Below are positions 62,781-64,000 of a DNA stretch of 64,000 nt, in pieces. How positions within the stretch are numbered: the first letter of the stretch is position 1; each line of letters begins with the position of its first letter. The position numbers and the translations under genes are program-made. Origin of the DNA: Larkinella knui (lineage in GTDB: Bacteria > Bacteroidota > Bacteroidia > Cytophagales > Spirosomataceae); contig NZ_RQJP01000002.1 in the NCBI RefSeq assembly GCF_003858645.1, positions 620,001 through 684,000 on the forward strand, written 5' to 3'. A model generated the notes under the pieces. That model was not told where the DNA came from and searched no databases. It saw only the letters and a list, made by a program, of their open reading frames with translations.

Positions 62781-63674
62781 ATGAATCTTGGCATTGAAAT
62801 AGGCGGTACAAAACTGCAAGTCGTAGCGGGCGAAGGAACAACCCTTGTAAAACAATATCGATATACAGTCGACAAAGCGCGCGGGGCCGCCGGTATTTTA
62901 GCCCACATCGAGGAGGCTATTGGCCAACTTGCTGAACCGGTCCAGGCCGTCGGCGTTGGATTTGGCGGGCCGGTCGACACACAAACCGGCCGGATTGCCA
63001 CTTCCCACCAGATCGAAGGCTGGTCCGGATTTAGCCTGACCGACTGGCTCCGGCAGCGGACGTCAGCCGACCGAATCCGGGTGGAAAACGACGCTAATGT
63101 GGCGGCTCTGGGCGAAGCGCTCTACGGAGCCGGGCGCACATTTCGTCAGGTTTTCTACGTCACCCTGGGCAGTGGCGTTGGGGGCGGAATGGTGATCGAC
63201 GGTCAAATTTACCACGGAATGCCGCCGGGCGAAACCGAAATTGGCCACATTCGGCTGGACAAATCCGGAAAAACACTCGAGTCGGCCTGTTCTGGCTGGG
63301 CAGTCGATAACGAAATTCGGCGGGCCCTTGCGGACCTATCGACGGACTCCATTTTGAAGAAACTGGTCGGTCCGGCCGAAACCGGTGAAGCCCGGTTTCT
63401 CCGGGCCGCCTTCGATCAGGGCGATCCGACAGCCCGGCAGATTTTCGAACGGATAGCCGATGATCTGGCTTTTGCGCTGTCACACGTGGTCCATTTGCTG
63501 CATCCTGAAGTAATTGTATTAGGGGGTGGTCTGTCGCTGACCGGCGAACCGCTGCGGGCGGCTGTTGAAAAGGCGCTTCCTGCGTATATCATGGGTGCTT
63601 TTCAGCCGGGCCCGGCTATTCGGCTGGCCGAATTAGGCGAAAATACCGTCCCCATTGGTGCTTTAAATTTGTAA
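62781..63674 (+). CDS. ROK-family sugar kinase
   Basis: 297 residues from the ATG at 62781 (MNLGIEIGGTKLQVVAG); the frame is open further upstream to 62697, but the homology starts here. ATP-binding 'IGGTKLQ', 'GVGFGGPVD', catalytic Asp in 'ENDANVAALGEALYG', 'LGSGVGGGMVIDGQIYHG', 'GETEIGH' and 'VIVLGGGLSLTGEPL'. The usual ROK zinc-binding cysteine cluster (CxCGxxGC) is reduced to one Cys ('SACSGWAVDNEI'). Glucose- or related hexose-kinase activity is likely. Followed by a SIS-domain isomerase gene; together they suggest sugar-phosphate or envelope-sugar metabolism. Confidence 0.92.
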   Translation: MNLGIEIGGTKLQVVAGEGTTLVKQYRYTVDKARGAAGILAHIEEAIGQLAEPVQAVGVGFGGPVDTQTGRIATSHQIEGWSGFSLTDWLRQRTSADRIRVENDANVAALGEALYGAGRTFRQVFYVTLGSGVGGGMVIDGQIYHGMPPGETEIGHIRLDKSGKTLESACSGWAVDNEIRRALADLSTDSILKKLVGPAETGEARFLRAAFDQGDPTARQIFERIADDLAFALSHVVHLLHPEVIVLGGGLSLTGEPLRAAVEKALPAYIMGAFQPGPAIRLAELGENTVPIGALNL

Positions 63675-63746
63675 AATGAGGGGTCGAGCCGGAAAACGCG
63701 CGTTTCGGTTTGGTAACTCGCCCAGTCTTCAACTTTTATTTTTTGT

Positions 63747-64000
63747 ATGCAAACGTATTTTGAACAATACCTGGATCATCATCAGGCCGCGATCCGTTCC
63801 ATTCCGGTCGACCGTGTAGCGCAAATCGTCAAGCTGCTGAAAACCTGCTGGGAGGAAAACCGGCAATTTTTCGTGTTTGGCAACGGCGGCAGTGCCGCCA
63901 ATGCGTCGCACTTTATCACGGATTTGGGCAAAGGTGCCTCCGATCGGCTCGGCAAGCGGTTTCGTTGCCTGTCGCTGAACGATAATACCGCCTGGATAAC
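63747..64000 (+). CDS. SIS-domain phosphosugar isomerase, GmhA-like (3' end outside window)
   Basis: 85 codons visible from ATG 63747; open at the window edge. 'MQTYFEQYLDHHQAAIRSIP' is followed by the SIS signature 'FVFGNGGSAANASHFITDLG' and 'RFRCLSLNDNTAWI'. This resembles sedoheptulose-7-phosphate isomerase (GmhA) and its relatives, in keeping with the ROK kinase 72 bp upstream and with heptose synthesis for lipopolysaccharide. The catalytic residues in the C-terminal half are not visible. Confidence 0.85.
   Translation, partial: MQTYFEQYLDHHQAAIRSIPVDRVAQIVKLLKTCWEENRQFFVFGNGGSAANASHFITDLGKGASDRLGKRFRCLSLNDNTAWI

Overview
The window is chromosomal DNA from a member of the Bacteroidota, most like the Spirosoma/Larkinella group of the Cytophagales. 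This rests on gene content: a fused lpxC-fabZ gene inside an lpxD-lpxC/fabZ-lpxA block, a SusC/SusD pair, a one-protein hybrid two-component system (HTCS), T9SS-style and gliding-associated surface proteins, lipoproteins with Bacteroidota-type lipoboxes, and poor Shine-Dalgarno sites. No rRNA or species marker is present, so the genus is an inference.

Layout. 1-1970: 5' part of a large secreted SBBP/gliding-associated protein. 2190-7614: lipid A block on the minus strand (HD phosphohydrolase, lpxD, lpxC/fabZ, lpxA, ABC ATPase), then a CAT-anticodon tRNA with a strong terminator. 8286-11356: small lipoproteins and secreted proteins. 11823-23384: a complete fructan utilisation locus on the minus strand (PBP-type HTCS, MFS sugar porter, fructokinase, SusC, SusD, GH32 fructanase). 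23636-27577: a 1313-residue repeat-rich T9SS surface protein. 28040-28970: decayed sensor gene and IS debris. 29222-31282: HelD-like RNA polymerase recycling helicase.

31527-35013 is an AT-rich IS1595-family transposon bounded by 27-bp imperfect terminal inverted repeats (24/27 identical). Besides the transposase it carries an ImmA/IrrE-type metallopeptidase and a PIN-like protein that overlap by 4 bp, two small ORFs, and a tRNA-like RNA followed by an alternative hairpin and an intrinsic terminator. Its right end cuts off the N-terminal half of a MarR-family gene. An 80-bp ungapped direct repeat (about 72% identical) lies on either side. This is the most unusual part of the window.

35802-48334 is a mosaic accessory region of AraC-type regulators, SDRs (one without its catalytic Tyr/Lys), SRPBCC and SnoaL-like proteins, a hydrolase, a DHFR-like reductase, a tandem retropepsin-like lipoprotein, and several gene fragments.

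48608-57820 is a stress and redox signalling cluster: a REC-CRP regulator overlapping a PAS histidine kinase, a REC-kinase hybrid, two tandem universal stress proteins, an L,D-transpeptidase and a PPOX-fold flavoprotein. 57949-60816 encodes a cupredoxin/beta-propeller/HEAT protein. The window ends with a four-helix membrane sensor fragment, a DUF1264 lipoprotein, a ROK sugar kinase and the start of a SIS-domain sugar-phosphate isomerase.
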